A DNA stretch of 64,000 nucleotides from Symbiodinium natans (lineage: Eukaryota; Sar; Dinophyceae; Suessiales; Symbiodiniaceae), in contig CAJNDS010001491.1 of assembly GCA_905221605.1 (NCBI GenBank), positions 722,360-786,359 on the forward strand. Direction: 5' to 3'. The notes beneath the pieces are model-generated. The model saw only the letters and a list, made by a program, of their open reading frames with translations, made no database searches and was not told the DNA's origin. This document shows positions 19,899 to 28,571 of this stretch, in pieces. The first letter of the stretch is position 1. Each line of letters begins with the position of its first letter. The translations under genes and the position numbers were made by a program.

Positions 19899-21365
19899 TA
19901 TATGTATATATATATATATAGGTAGGGTATCAAGCCCCTAAGCCTTAAAGGACCGGCTCTGGGCCTTGGGCTACCCGAAGTTGTGCCAGAAACTCTTCGC
20001 CCTGGATGGGACGGATGAGCTGGAGGACGATGAGGGGTTTAGGGTTTAGGGTTTAGGGTTTAGGGTTTAGGGTTTAGGGTTTAGGGTTTAGGGTTTAGGG
20101 TTTAGGGTTTAGGGGTAGGACGATGAGCCCGTGAAGCCCATGGACCTGCTCCTGGTGATGATGACCTCCTGCCCTTCGGACAAGAAGTTCATGTCTGCTT
20201 GCTCCAAGAATCAGACGGGCAAAGTGGAGAAGATGCTTCTGAAGGGGCAGGATCCATGTACACGACATCCGGATCCTTTGTCATACTGGGGTAGCATGTT
20301 AACATTTCCAAGGGTTACTTAAACTCAACAAGGAATAGACATTTAGCTCTTGTTATATCCTATCCCAACCATGAACTAGGATCGCCAGAAGTCGGCGATC
20401 CACGCTGCAGCTGCCAGAGGACACGTCCAAGTCGTCCAACTGCTTGTCCCTCAGGAGCTGAGTTGGCACAAGCTTTACAACCCTTTAACTCTTGATTTTT
20501 TTTGGGGTAACCCCCTGAAAACAAGTTCAAAGGTTCACACCTTTGTGACCTTCCTCTCCCCTAAACCCTAAACCCTAAACCCTAAACCCTAAACCCTAAA
20601 CCCTAAACCCTAAACCCTAAACCCTAAACCCTAAACCCTAAACCCTAAACCCAAAACCCTAAACCCTAAACCCTAACCCCTAAACCTAAACCCTAAACCC
20701 TAAACCCTAAACCCTAAACCCTAAACCCTAAACCCTAAACCCTAAACCCTAAACCCTAAACCCTAAACCCTAAACCCTTAGAAGAGATCTCCAGGTGGAG
20801 GCAAGAGCCAACCTGGAGGCCACCGACGCGCACCTTGGGGAGACCAACTGAACCCGAACATTGGGGGCCCAATTGCCCTCGTGCTACGATAGTAGGAACT
20901 CTTAAGGTGTATGAACCCTAGACTGCTCTACTAGAGTAATTCCTGTTTAGGTATGATGATTCCGAAGCTCGTTTAGGGGTTCGTTTTGGTCCCCCCCAAG
21001 GCACGGCTCCACGGCTTTACACCTGGCTGCGCGCCAGCGAGGCCTGCGCCATTGGCTGTGCCACTGGAGCGTGGTGCAGGTCTTGATCGAAGCAAGGGCC
21101 AGGTTGCTGGGATGCGCAGTACATGGTCGCGGTGGTGGTGGTGGTGGTGGTGGTGGTGACGGCGGTGGTGGTGGTGGTGCTTGTGGTGGCAGTGGTAGTG
21201 GTGGTGGTAGTGGTCGTGGTGGTGGTCGTGGTGGTGGTCGTGGTAGCGGTCGTGGTAGCGGTCGTGGTCGTGGTCGTCGTGGTCGTGGTCGTCGTGGTCG
21301 CGGTCGTCGTGGTCGCGGTCGTCGTGGTCGTGGTCGTCGTGGTCGTGGTCGTCGTCGTGGTCGTC

Positions 21366-21397
<32 letters not shown>

Positions 21398-21398
21398 G

Positions 21399-21430
<32 letters not shown>

Positions 21431-21844
21431 CGTCGTCATCATCGTCGTCATCATCGTCGTCGTCGTCCTAGTACCCTTATTCCCCTTTTCTTGCAGGGTA
21501 AGGATATGCCTCATATTCGGCTTCATGAGAACCAAAGAAAGGCACCCTCTTCTTCCTACAGGGTTGCTGGGCAACCTAGGTTGGAAGCGACGGAGTCGCG
21601 CGGCTTGACAGCATTGCACTTGGCAGCTTGCACGGGCCGCTTGGAAATCGTCCGCCTGTTGGTGGAGGCTGGGGCCAACAAGGAGGCCACAGACCCAACT
21701 GGTATCACAGCTTTACAGCTGGCGCAGTTTGTAGGTCGCAGGGAAGTGGTGAGATTCCTGTCCCCAGCAGCCATTGCAGATGCAGAGGCAGTAGAGATAA
21801 ATAGTCTCACGCCTGAGCATCCGAGCAAGCGACGCAGGCTTTGA
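19650..21844 (+). CDS. Ankyrin-repeat protein, seven exons (257 aa)
   Basis: Exons that join in phase are 19650-19748, 19951-20025, 20119-20250, 20380-20445, 20795-20829, 21001-21102 and 21580-21844 (TGA). Residues 1-102 form an N-terminal region like the ubiquitin-like leader common on dinoflagellate ankyrin proteins (inference). About 103-240 hold three ankyrin repeats and the start of a fourth: S-A-I-H-A-A-A-A-R-G-H-V-Q-V-V-Q-L-L, T-A-L-H-L-A-A-R-Q ... V-V-Q-V-L-I-E-A, T-A-L-H-L-A-A-C-T-G-R-L-E-I-V-R-L-L, and I-T-A-L-Q-L-A. Repeat two carries about ten extra residues. The tail is acidic, then basic (S-K-R-R-R-L). Intron donors are GA, GA, GA, GT, GC and GT, all acceptors are AG, and the bases after each acceptor repeat the intron start. 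Likely a protein-interaction adaptor; the partner is unknown. A frame left open through intron 6 is an alternative. Confidence 0.88.
19749..19950 (+). repeat. Ankyrin intron 1: CT/TA microsatellite intron
   Basis: A GA-AG intron: TAAAG|GACGGACC ... CTTAAAG|GACCGG, with TAAAGGAC present at both ends. It contains two copies of a phrase ending TTTTGGTTATATAGAATCCTGC, each followed by (CT)n and (TA)n tracts, so an internal duplication of about 55 bases is visible. Confidence 0.8.
20026..20118 (+). repeat. Ankyrin intron 2: TTTAGGG array flanked by a direct repeat
   Basis: 93 bases. It begins GACGATGAGGGG, runs through about 11 TTTAGGG units, ends GGGGTAG, and the exon resumes GACGATGAG. The ten bases GGACGATGAG therefore stand on both sides of the array, like a target-site duplication. 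Removing GA...AG restores an in-phase acidic stretch. Confidence 0.85.
20251..20379 (+). mobile_element. Ankyrin intron 3: member of a dispersed CTAG-ending family
   Basis: 129 bases, GA-AG (CAG|GATCC ... CTAG|GATCG; AGGATC at both ends). From 20,276 to the end it is clearly related to 41,335-41,432 and 41,535-41,635: all share TGGGGTARCAT, TACTTAAACTCAA.AAGGAAT, and a final ATCCCAACC.TGAACTAG-type end. A sequence that recurs elsewhere and supplies its own acceptor is how introner elements behave. Confidence 0.8.
20446..20794 (+). repeat. Ankyrin intron 4 with two CCCTAAA arrays
   Basis: A 349-base GT-AG intron, interrupting LL|VEA in ankyrin repeat one. It contains about 28 CCCTAAA units (20,561-20,778), broken by a short CCCAAAACCC / CCCCTAAACC irregularity near 20,650-20,690, plus a T tract. 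Here the heptamers are in C-rich orientation relative to the gene, unlike intron 2. Confidence 0.85.
20830..21000 (+). other. Ankyrin intron 5, GC-AG
   Basis: 171 bases of unique sequence, starting GCACCTTGG and ending CCCCCAAG, with GCAC repeated at the start of the next exon. It has no heptamer array, so array content is not needed for this intron pattern. Confidence 0.75.
21103..21579 (+). repeat. Ankyrin intron 6: GGT/CGT minisatellite, open in frame
   Basis: A 477-base GT-AG intron (CCAG|GTTGCTGG ... CCTAG|GTTGG) filled by GGTGGT, CGTGGT and CGTCGT trinucleotide-based units at 21,123-21,470. Its length is a multiple of three and it has no stop in the gene frame, so retention would add 159 residues, mostly a Gly/Arg-rich (RGG-like) tract, between ankyrin repeats two and three. 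GGTTGCTGGG occurs at both ends. Confidence 0.7.
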
Positions 21845-21890
21845 GAGAAGATGCAGCGTTCCTGTGCAGTGGTTGGGGTGGGGTACCGCC

Positions 21891-21896
21891 AATAAA
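21891..21896 (+). terminator. AATAAA 46 bases after the ankyrin stop
   Basis: A match to the canonical eukaryotic polyadenylation hexamer at a normal distance from the stop. Dinoflagellates often lack this signal, so it may be chance. Confidence 0.25.
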
Positions 21897-22700
21897 CGGC
21901 ATGTTGCTGCTGGGAGGGAGCACGGCTACTCTAGGAGCCTGACTTCTTTATGAACTAACCACCCCAAACCCTAAACCCTAAACCCTAAACCCTAAACCCT
22001 AAACCCTAAACCCTAAACCCGAAACCCTGATGCGGCTGGAATACGTTCGGGACCCAGAATCGACTTCTTCCCATTCCCAAAAAAACGGAGCCCGGTGTCT
22101 TTCCAGGACCAGGAGTGGCCCTCATTCTCCCCTTCATGCAAGAATCGGGATGAATTTGGAGGACGCGCCTCTCAACATCCTTCAACCCTCAACCCTCATT
22201 CCGGGGGTTTGGTCTTTAGGCTTTAGGGTTCAGAGTGAAACACTAAGCTCTGATCATACCCCCCAACCCAGGCAACAACCAAGTCAGCGCATCACTCCTT
22301 GTCGGGGCCTTAACCTGCTTCAAGGTGGGCTCAGGGTTCGCATGAGCGGTTGGGTTTAATGACGGGGTTTAGGGTTGAGCTGAAGAGTTCTTTGTTGCCG
22401 AGTCCTAAAGCCTAAAGCCTAAGCCCTAAACCCCCAAGCCTTAACGCCAAACCCTAAACCCTAAACCCTAAACCCTAAACCCTAAACCCTAAACCCTAAA
22501 CCCTAAACCCTAAACCCTAAACCCTAAACCCTAAACCCTAAACCCTAAACCCTAACCTAAACCCTAAACCCTAAACCCTAAACCCTAAACCCTAAACCCT
22601 AAACCCTAAACCCTAAACCCTAAACCCTAAACCCTAAACCCTAAACCCTAAACCCTAAACCCTAAACCCCTCTGCAGCCCCCCCAACAGTCGCCCCTAAG
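21897..22700. repeat. CCCTAAA arrays around a unique island
   Basis: Eight units at 21,966-22,020, then unique DNA to 22,440 in which 22,106-22,130 resembles the left end of the CTAGGACC fold-back family, then about 30 units at 22,450-22,667 with a single phase slip (CCCTAACCTAAA) near 22,553. Confidence 0.9.
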
Positions 22701-22838
22701 CCCACCAGTGCCGGCAGGGGCGGGTCGAGAACATTCAAGACCCCAAGCCATGACCCCCACCGAGCCCTCATTTTCTTTCCTTGTCTTTTGGGGACTAGTT
22801 TGCCTTGCCTGGTCACACCAAGACGGGGGTTCCCTTCT

Positions 22839-23030
22839 CTATTGTTCCTCAGTTACTGGGGAAGCCACTTCTGCAGGAACTGGCACTCTCGCGAGCGCGC
22901 ACTCCATCTCACTATGCAGAACAACAAGGTACTGTAGCTCAGCAATCAGGACAGACTTGCCCGTCGACAACGCACCCACAAACATCTTCTCCCTGACAAG
23001 TCGAGGAGCGGAGGCTCTATCTTGAGACAA
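22839..23030 (-). CDS. Minus-strand exon-like segment with a P-loop-like motif
   Basis: The minus strand reads R-E-K-M-F-V-G-A-L-S-T-G-K-S-V-L-I-A-E-L, continues with a hydrophobic and charged helix-like stretch, and ends at TAG (22,839-22,841). G-A-L-S-T-G-K-S fits the Walker A pattern G-x4-G-K-S/T, as in AAA-type ATPases. No Walker B is visible in this short piece and upstream exons were not found. It could be the last exon of a nucleotide-binding protein or chance. Confidence 0.33.
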   Translation of the reverse strand: MSQDRASAPRLVREKMFVGALSTGKSVLIAELQYLVVLHSEMECALARVPVPAEVASPVTEEQ

Positions 23031-23088
23031 CCCTACGCCTAAATCCTGAACCCTCAACTGCAACCACGAACCTTTGGCTCCTTTGCAG

Positions 23089-23205
23089 CGAAGGTGATTG
23101 CCAGCTACCTCTTCCGGCAGTGGACGCAGACGGCGCTCCCGCCCTACTGGGGGGCTTTGGCACGGGCTGTGGCTGCGTGGCCGCAAAGCTCCAAGGGCTC
23201 TGTGG
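23089..23205 (+). CDS. Exon-like segment after a strong acceptor
   Basis: CTCCTTTGCAG is the best pyrimidine-rich acceptor in this part of the window. The frame then reads A-K-V-I-A-S-Y-L-F-R-Q-W-T-Q-T-A-L-P-P-Y and continues W-G-A-L-A-R-A-V-A-A-W-P before reaching a fold-back element. Not recognised. It overlaps no heptamer repeat and has codon-like composition. Confidence 0.35.
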
Positions 23206-23211
23206 GTTTCT

Positions 23212-23335
23212 GGGGGGTTTCCGAAAATAGGGGTACCCTTTTTTGGGGTTCCTTTAAAGGGAATAAGTCGTATTTTCGGGTATTTAAGGGGTACCCCGAT
23301 TTTCGGATATCCCCATATCCCAAAATGGGGTAGAC
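23212..23335. mobile_element. GGGGTACCC-rich fold-back element
   Basis: It contains GGGTTTCCGAAAATAGGGGTACCC and, further on, GGGGTACCCCGATTTTCGGATATCCCC: partly inverted pieces of the same phrase. A related phrase (CCCCAAAACGGGGTGCCCC) occurs at 37,503-37,521. Probably a MITE or intron insertion. Confidence 0.45.
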
Positions 23336-23479
23336 AGGTAGACTTAACACACCCCCCAACATGCTGGAATCCCTCGAAGCAAGGCGCAATAGAAGAGACA
23401 TGGGACTCTGAGTTTTGCTGCCGACACAATGTTTGTGTACACCTTCTATCGTGATGTACCTTTCTAGTGTTGCCCCTTC

Positions 23480-24110
23480 CTCCAAAGATCTTAAACCCTA
23501 AGCCCTAAGCCCTACATAGCCTTAGGGTCCCCGAAATTAAACGCCCGTTGAAGGTTCAATTTTTCAACGAAGGGTAGCTGCAGATATCGCCTCTTAAACC
23601 CTTATGCCCCATGTAGCCCTGTTTACTTTTTCAGGTCTGAGACTCATGGGTTTCGAGCGCCGAGGAAAGCTGTAGGGTTTTTGATTTGGGGTTTAGGGTT
23701 TAGGGATGTTTAGGGTTTAGGGTTTAGGGTTTAGGATTTAGGGTTTAGGGTTTAGGATTTAGGGTTTAGGGTTTCTTGCTTAGGGTTTAGGGTTTCGGGG
23801 CGATGGGAAGGTTCCGTACCTCGGCCACAACTCCGCCTACGTCAGGGGCACCTTGCCGGCACCAGTCGCGAGCTTGACATGCACTGAACCCTAAACCCTA
23901 AACCCTAAACCCTAAACCCTAAACCCTAAACCCTAAACCCTAAACCCTAAACCCTAAACTCCTAAACCCTAAACCCTAAACCCTAAACCCTAAACCCTAA
24001 ACCCTAAACCCTAAACCCTAAACCCTAAACCCTAAACCCTCAACCCTCAACCCTCAACCCTAAACCCTAAACCCTAAACCCTAAACTAAACCGCGCACTC
24101 AAGCACTGTC
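23480..24110. repeat. TTTAGGG/GATTTAGGG and a long CCCTAAA array
   Basis: TTTAGGG with ATTTAGGG variants at 23,690-23,795; a GC-rich island at 23,800-23,880 open as V-P-Y-L-G-H-N-S-A-Y-V-R-G-T-L-P; then about 27 CCCTAAA units (23,886-24,090) with three CCCTCAA units embedded. Confidence 0.85.
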
Positions 24111-24163
24111 AACTTCAACGTTCCTCTGGGCTGTAAGACCTCAAGAAATGGATTCTTTGAGTG

Positions 24164-24333
24164 GTTTCGGGTGTAGGGTGCTGCTTTTGTGGGTTTCGGG
24201 TTGGGATGTTCCCCCTTATACTAACAGCCCTTAATAGGGATTGTAATAGGGGTGCTATGATCCTTATTGAGGACTGTTAGAATAAGGGAGAGCATCTCAA
24301 GTTTCGGGTGTAGGGTGCTGCTTTTGTGGGTTT
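24164..24333. mobile_element. Fold-back element, family GGGATGTTCCCCC, copy 2, between 33-bp direct repeats
   Basis: The element (24,203-24,298) begins GGGATGTTCCCCCTTATACT and ends GTTAGAATAAGGGAGAGCATCTC; its arms are inverted over about 35 bases. It is flanked by an exact 33-base direct repeat, 24,164-24,196 and 24,301-24,333 (GTTTCGGGTGTAGGG...). That is longer than a usual target duplication, so the host segment was duplicated around the element. Confidence 0.75.
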
Positions 24334-24805
24334 AGGGCTTCTACGGTTTACGAGCTCACGGGCGTAAGGTGATTGGGTTGCAGTGTGTTGGGGGGGCTTT
24401 GGGCTTCAGTTTTATTTTTTTTGCGGGGTGGGGGGGGGGGGGGGGGGGGGGGGGGGGCGGGTGGGGTGGTTTAAGATGCAGATCGGGCTTAGGGCTTAGG
24501 GCTTAGGGTTTAGGGTTCGGGCTTAGGGTTTAGGGTTTAGGGTTTAGGGTTTAGGGCGTAGGGTGTAGGGTTTAGGGTTTAGGATTCCTTTGAAGACTCC
24601 CCAAAAAGGTACGGCCTGCTGGGGCTTCTTCGAGGTCGTCGCCTCCGCCAAGGCTTCCGGCGCGCTGCGCCCAGGCGAAGACGCGGACCACAGGCCCGGC
24701 CCTTAGAAATACTTGTAGATGGATGGGTTTAGGGTTTAGGGTTTAGGGTTTAGGGTTTAGGGTTTAGGGTTTCGGGTTTAGGGTTTCGGGTTTAGGGCAA
24801 GCCAT
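24334..24805. repeat. G tract and TTTAGGG arrays
   Basis: A poly-G run at 24,430-24,457, TTTAGGG variants at 24,485-24,590 and 24,725-24,797. The island 24,600-24,710 is GC-rich and open (T-A-C-W-G-F-F-E-V-V-A-S-A-K-A-S-G-A-L, ending in TAG), a possible terminal exon. Confidence 0.8.
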
Positions 24806-24906
24806 GGGTGGTTGTCAAAATTATGGTCACTTTTTGGATCCCTATTGTCATACGGCACCTAATATTTAGGGTACCCCAAAAGGAATCACAATTGTGACAA
24901 CCACCC
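24806..24906. mobile_element. 101-bp fold-back element with 12-bp perfect terminal repeats
   Basis: Ends GGGTGGTTGTCA and TGACAACCACCC are exact inverted repeats; the next bases (AAATTATGGT against CACAATTG) match loosely. MITE-like, no coding capacity; other copies not noticed in the window. Confidence 0.7.
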
Positions 24907-25079
24907 AGATGGATCCTAAACCCCTATAGAAGCCCCTAAACCCCTGGAAGCCCCAAAAGCCTCCTAAGTTCCCTACAGCTCTAAACCCTAAACCCTAAAC
25001 CCTAAACCCTAAACCCTAAACCCTAAACCCTAAACCCTAAACCCCAAGCCCCTAATCCCTACAAGCCCCCTTAACGCAG
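24907..25079. repeat. CCCCTAAA-like block and CCCTAAA array
   Basis: About nine exact CCCTAAA units at 24,982-25,042, ending in an AACGCAG acceptor-like site used by the next exon. Confidence 0.9.
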
Positions 25080-25149
25080 GATCCTGGACGAGCTGCACGG
25101 CTTCCTTGCCTCGAACCGCGAGTGCCAGAAGATGCGCAGGCAGCAAGAA
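25080..25149 (+). CDS. Exon-like segment
   Basis: AACGCAG|G is followed by I-L-D-E-L-H-G-F-L-A-S-N-R-E-C-Q-K-M-R-R, with a charged, helix-forming pattern and GC-rich third positions typical of the other exons here. The 5' end joins mid-codon. Product unknown. Confidence 0.4.
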
Positions 25150-25802
25150 ATCTATTTTTTTTATTTGGGTGGTTTTTGAGGTTTTTTTAGGTGGTTTTAA
25201 GGGTGTTTTGGGGTGGTTTTAACTTTTTTTTGGTGTGGCTTTGAGGGTTTTTTGGGTGGTTTCAAGGGTGCTTTTTGGGTGGCTTTTAAGGGTTTGGGAG
25301 GTTATTAAACACGGTTAAGGTCTTCATTTTTTTTGAGAGGGGCTTGCGGGTTGGAGGGTTTAGTTTTGTTTGTCGAGCCTGCTTTGGTTGGATTTTGGAG
25401 TTCGGGGGTTGTTAATCAGTATTGCTTAGTGATTTATAGAGCCTTAAGAACTTTAAGAACTTTGGGGTTTAGGGTAAGCTTGGGTTTGGAGCTTCTTGAG
25501 GAATCCAGGGCTTCGGGACTCCACTGGGGTTCAAGATGTCACCTCCATGGGAGGAACCGCGCCCAACCTCCAAACCCGGATAGGGATTAGGGCCATTAGG
25601 GTAAACCCTAAACCACTAAAACCCTAAACCACTAAACCTTAAAACCCTGAAACCCTAAAACCGTAAAACCTAAAACCCTAAACCCAAAGACCTTAAAACC
25701 CCTAAGCCCCCCAACCCTAAGTGCTTAGCCACCCCAAAACCCCTCATCACCCCTCTAGCCTCATAAAACGCCTCAAGAGGCTCCTAAGAAGCCCCTTAAA
25801 GA
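25150..25802. repeat. GGTGGTTTT-rich tract, unique stretch, degenerate repeats
   Basis: 25,155-25,300 is a T/G-rich series of GGGTGGTTTTGAGGG-like units, 25,330-25,590 is unique with an open plus frame but no family match, and 25,598-25,700 is made of CCCTAAAACC variants. Confidence 0.7.
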
Positions 25803-25995
25803 CCCCAAACCCCAAACCCCAAACCCCAAACCCCAAACCCCAAACCCCGAACCCCAAACCCCAAACCCCAAACCCCAAACCCCAAACCCCAAACCCCAAA
25901 ACCCAAACCCCAAACCCCAAACCCCAAACCCCAAACCCCAAACCCCAAACCCCAAACCCCAAACCCCAAACCCTAAACCCTAAACCCTAAACCCG
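25803..25995. repeat. CCCCAAA array
   Basis: About 24 CCCCAAA units with one CCCCGAA and one ACCCAAA variant, closing with three CCCTAAA units. The heptamer leaves both strands open; no coding is implied. Confidence 0.97.
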
Positions 25996-26157
25996 AAGCC
26001 CAAAGCCCTAAACCCCTTCAAAGCCCCCCTCCTCCCCCATCAAAAGGCGGCTCAAGCCGGTCTTCTTGCAGTTCGACACCACGAAGTCACTGGGGCCGCG
26101 CCAAGCAAAGGGCTGAGGGCTGAGGAGTTTTAAGGTTGAGGGTTTAGGGTCTAGAGT

Positions 26158-26242
26158 GCTTTTGTTTGTTTGTTTGTTTGTTTGTTTGTTTGTTTGTTTG
26201 TTTGTTTGTTTGCTTCTTTGTTTCTTTTGTTTGTGTGATTTG

Positions 26243-26275
<33 letters not shown>

Positions 26276-26276
26276 T
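26158..26276. repeat. GTTT and GT microsatellites
   Basis: About 13 TTTG units (26,160-26,211) followed by (GT)n at 26,246-26,272. Confidence 0.97.
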
Positions 26277-26615
26277 CTTGCTTCGGGTTGAGGGCTTCGG
26301 GTTTGCGGTTGCAACCCTCTGAGCCCGGACATGAGAGGGAGCCGAAGCGCGAAATGAACCTAATCCCCCCCAACCCACGCTGGCTTTATATACACTTATA
26401 TATATATATATATAAAGAATACAGTATGAACCCCTAAACCTTCAACCCCAACGCCCTTAACCCTAAACCCTTAAACCCTAAACCGTAAACCCTTAAAACC
26501 CTAAACCCTAAGCCTTAAACCCTAAACCCTAAACCCTGAACCGGAAAAACCCTAAACCCTAAAACCTTAACCCTAAACCCTAAACCCTAAACCTTAAACG
26601 ACCATCCATCATAAG
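26277..26615. repeat. TA tract and degenerate CCCTAAA
   Basis: A (TA)n run at 26,396-26,414 and CCCTAAA/CCTTAAA variants at 26,430-26,600. No gene seen. Confidence 0.85.
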
Positions 26616-26709
26616 GGTGTTGGCTTGATGCGCGCAAGAAAGCAAGGACAGCTCTGGAGGCTCTCACAGAGACCTGCGAGGTCCTCCCCCGCAGCTTGGC
26701 CAAAAAGTG
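26616..26709 (+). CDS. Exon-like segment
   Basis: After ATAAG the frame reads C-W-L-D-A-R-K-K-A-R-T-A-L-E-A-L-T-E-T-C and then E-V-L-P-R-S-L-A-K-K-W, stopping at a TTTAGGG array. Heptad-like Ala/Leu spacing suggests a helix. Not recognised; orientation chosen because only this strand is free of stops. Confidence 0.4.
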
Positions 26710-26916
26710 GGATATTTAGGGTTTGGGGTTTAGGGTTTCGGGTTTAGGGTTTGGGGATTAGGGTTTAGGGTTTAGGGTTCAGGGTTCAGGGTTTAGGGTT
26801 TTTAGGTTTTTAGGGTTTAGGGTTGAGGGTTCAATCTTCATGGAGCTTTCGCGGCCATGCTCTTAAATGTGTTTTCAGCCGCGCAGAGGAACCAGGACTT
26901 CCTTTATAAACCCGAA
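26710..26916. repeat. TTTAGGG array with variants
   Basis: TTTAGGG, TTTCGGG and TTCAGGG units to 26,835, then a unique stretch that runs into a fold-back element. Confidence 0.9.
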
Positions 26917-27030
26917 CTAGGACCCAGAGAAGGCCCTTATTCCCTTTTTCGGGGTTTAGGTTCCTTTCTAACCCCCTTAAAAAACCAAAAAGGGCACCCT
27001 TTTTTATTCCTAGGTTACTCCTGGGTCTAG
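26917..27030. mobile_element. Small fold-back element, family CTAGGACC, copy 2
   Basis: CTAGGACCCAGAGAAGGCCC at the left, TTACTCCTGGGTCTAG at the right; interior AACCAAAAAGGGCACCC matches copy 1. The best-preserved inverted ends of the three copies (CTAGGACCCAG against CTGGGTCTAG). Confidence 0.75.
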
Positions 27031-28492
27031 CGAAAGAAGGATTGGACTTGGTGATTTTTCCTCTGTGGTTCGAAGGTTGCGAGCACTTTTCGGGAAGATG
27101 CGGGGTGGCGAACTAGCCTTGATCGGTCTTCAGACCATCGGTTTAGGGTTCAGGGTTTTGGGATTAGGGTTTAGGCTTTAGGCCTTATCGATTAGGGCTT
27201 GGGGTTTAGGGTTTAGGGTAACTTACTGAAGAGCGACCCAGCATTTCGGGGTTCAGCGGCTCGATGCTTAACATCTCGAGGCACCACGGATCGCGAGATT
27301 CTTCAGCCCCTGAACCTCTTCGCCGATGGCGACTTCAGGTGTGGTCAGGGGGAGGGTGCAGGGTTTAGGGTTTCGGGTCCATTTAGGGTTCAGGGTTTAG
27401 GGGTTAGGGCCCATTTAGGGTTTAGGGTTTTTGGTTTAGGGTTTGGGCTTTAGGGTTTCGGGTTTAGGGTTTGTGGCTTGGGGTTGAGGGTCGACGTCCC
27501 CAAGCTTTTTGCGTGGGCACCTGCCCTCAACCCTAAACCCCGAAACCCCTAAACCCCTAAACCCCAAACCCCCAAACCCCTAAAGCCCTAAACCCTAAAC
27601 CCTAAGCTAAGCCCTAAACCCTGCAGGGTCCCTAAACTGAACTGCCAGACCCCTTCAGAGTTCCCGCAAAGCTTTAGGGGGTTTAGGGTTTAGGGTTTAG
27701 GGTTTAGGGTTTAGGGTTTAGGGTTTAGGGTTTAGCGTTTCGGGTTTCGGGTTCAGGTGGCTGCTTCGGCGCTCGTGGGGCTTGAGATCGAGTTTGGGGC
27801 TGACAGGCTTGAGGGCTTTGTAAACCCTGAACCCTAAACCCTACTCCATAACCCTAAACCCTAAACCCTAAACCCTAACCCCAAACCCTAAGCCCCAAAC
27901 CCTCCAAGATCCATACTCTTACGGGTTCAGCGCCTCTTGTGCCCCGCAAGGCCTTCGCAGACTTTCCTGGCGCTGCTGAAGGAGGAAGTTGCCAAGGACG
28001 CCCCGAACCCCAAAGCCCTGAAACCACGAAAGCTGTGTTCTCTAAGCCGCAAATCTCGTAACCTAACCCTAAACCCTGAACCCTAAACCCTAAACCCTAA
28101 ACGTTAAACCCTAAAGACCCTAAACCCACAAGCCGAGCTTGCAAACCTTGCTGGTCTTTCGAGGCTTTCGGCTGCATCGGTGACCCCGCCCCCCTGCCCT
28201 TGCTCGATGACCCTAAACTGAAACCCTGAATCCTAGACCCTAAACCCTAAACCCTTAACCCTAAACCCTAAACCCTAAACCCTAAACAGCATTTCGAGCT
28301 GTCCGAAATCATGCTTGACTCCTCAAAAAGACGCATGCCACTCCATGTACCAGCTGCTAGACCCCCCGAGAGCCCTCAATTCACCCTAAGCCCCAAAAGC
28401 CGCAGGCCCTAAAGCACAAACAAGGGTGTAGGGTTCAGGGTTTAGGGTTTAGGGTTTAGGGTTTAGGGTTTAGTTAGGGAGAAGATGAAGTT
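27031..28492. repeat. Alternating short arrays and exon-like islands
   Basis: TTTAGGG-type runs lie at 27,140-27,220, 27,360-27,480, 27,675-27,750 and 28,430-28,475; CCCTAAA-type at 27,530-27,620, 27,825-27,905, 28,060-28,110 and 28,235-28,290. Islands at 27,270-27,340 and 27,940-28,010 (T-F-L-A-L-L-K-E-E-V-A-K-D-A-P) look coding but too short to assign. Confidence 0.8.
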
Positions 28493-28571
28493 AGGATGTT
28501 CCCCTTAATCCTAACAGTCCTCAATGAGAAATGTTCCCCCTTGTACCTACCAGCCCTTGAAGGCCCAATAG
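28493..28571. mobile_element. Fold-back family GGGATGTTCCCCC, two left ends in tandem
   Basis: GGATGTTCCCCTTAATCCTAACAGTCC (28,494-28,520) is followed within 46 bases by ATGTTCCCCCTTGTACCTACCAGCCC (from 28,541). Neither has a right arm, so two truncated copies or a nested insertion. Confidence 0.55.

Noticed and set aside
21017-21619. Thr-rich minus-strand and Val-rich plus-strand frames over the ankyrin gene
   Set aside because: Shadow readings of the GGT/CGT trinucleotide array in intron 6.
25747-25990. Pro/Lys/Asn or Gly/Phe/Trp repeat proteins from CCCCAAA arrays (also 58,418-58,669)
   Set aside because: Heptamer arrays read in frame; no start context, no splice evidence.
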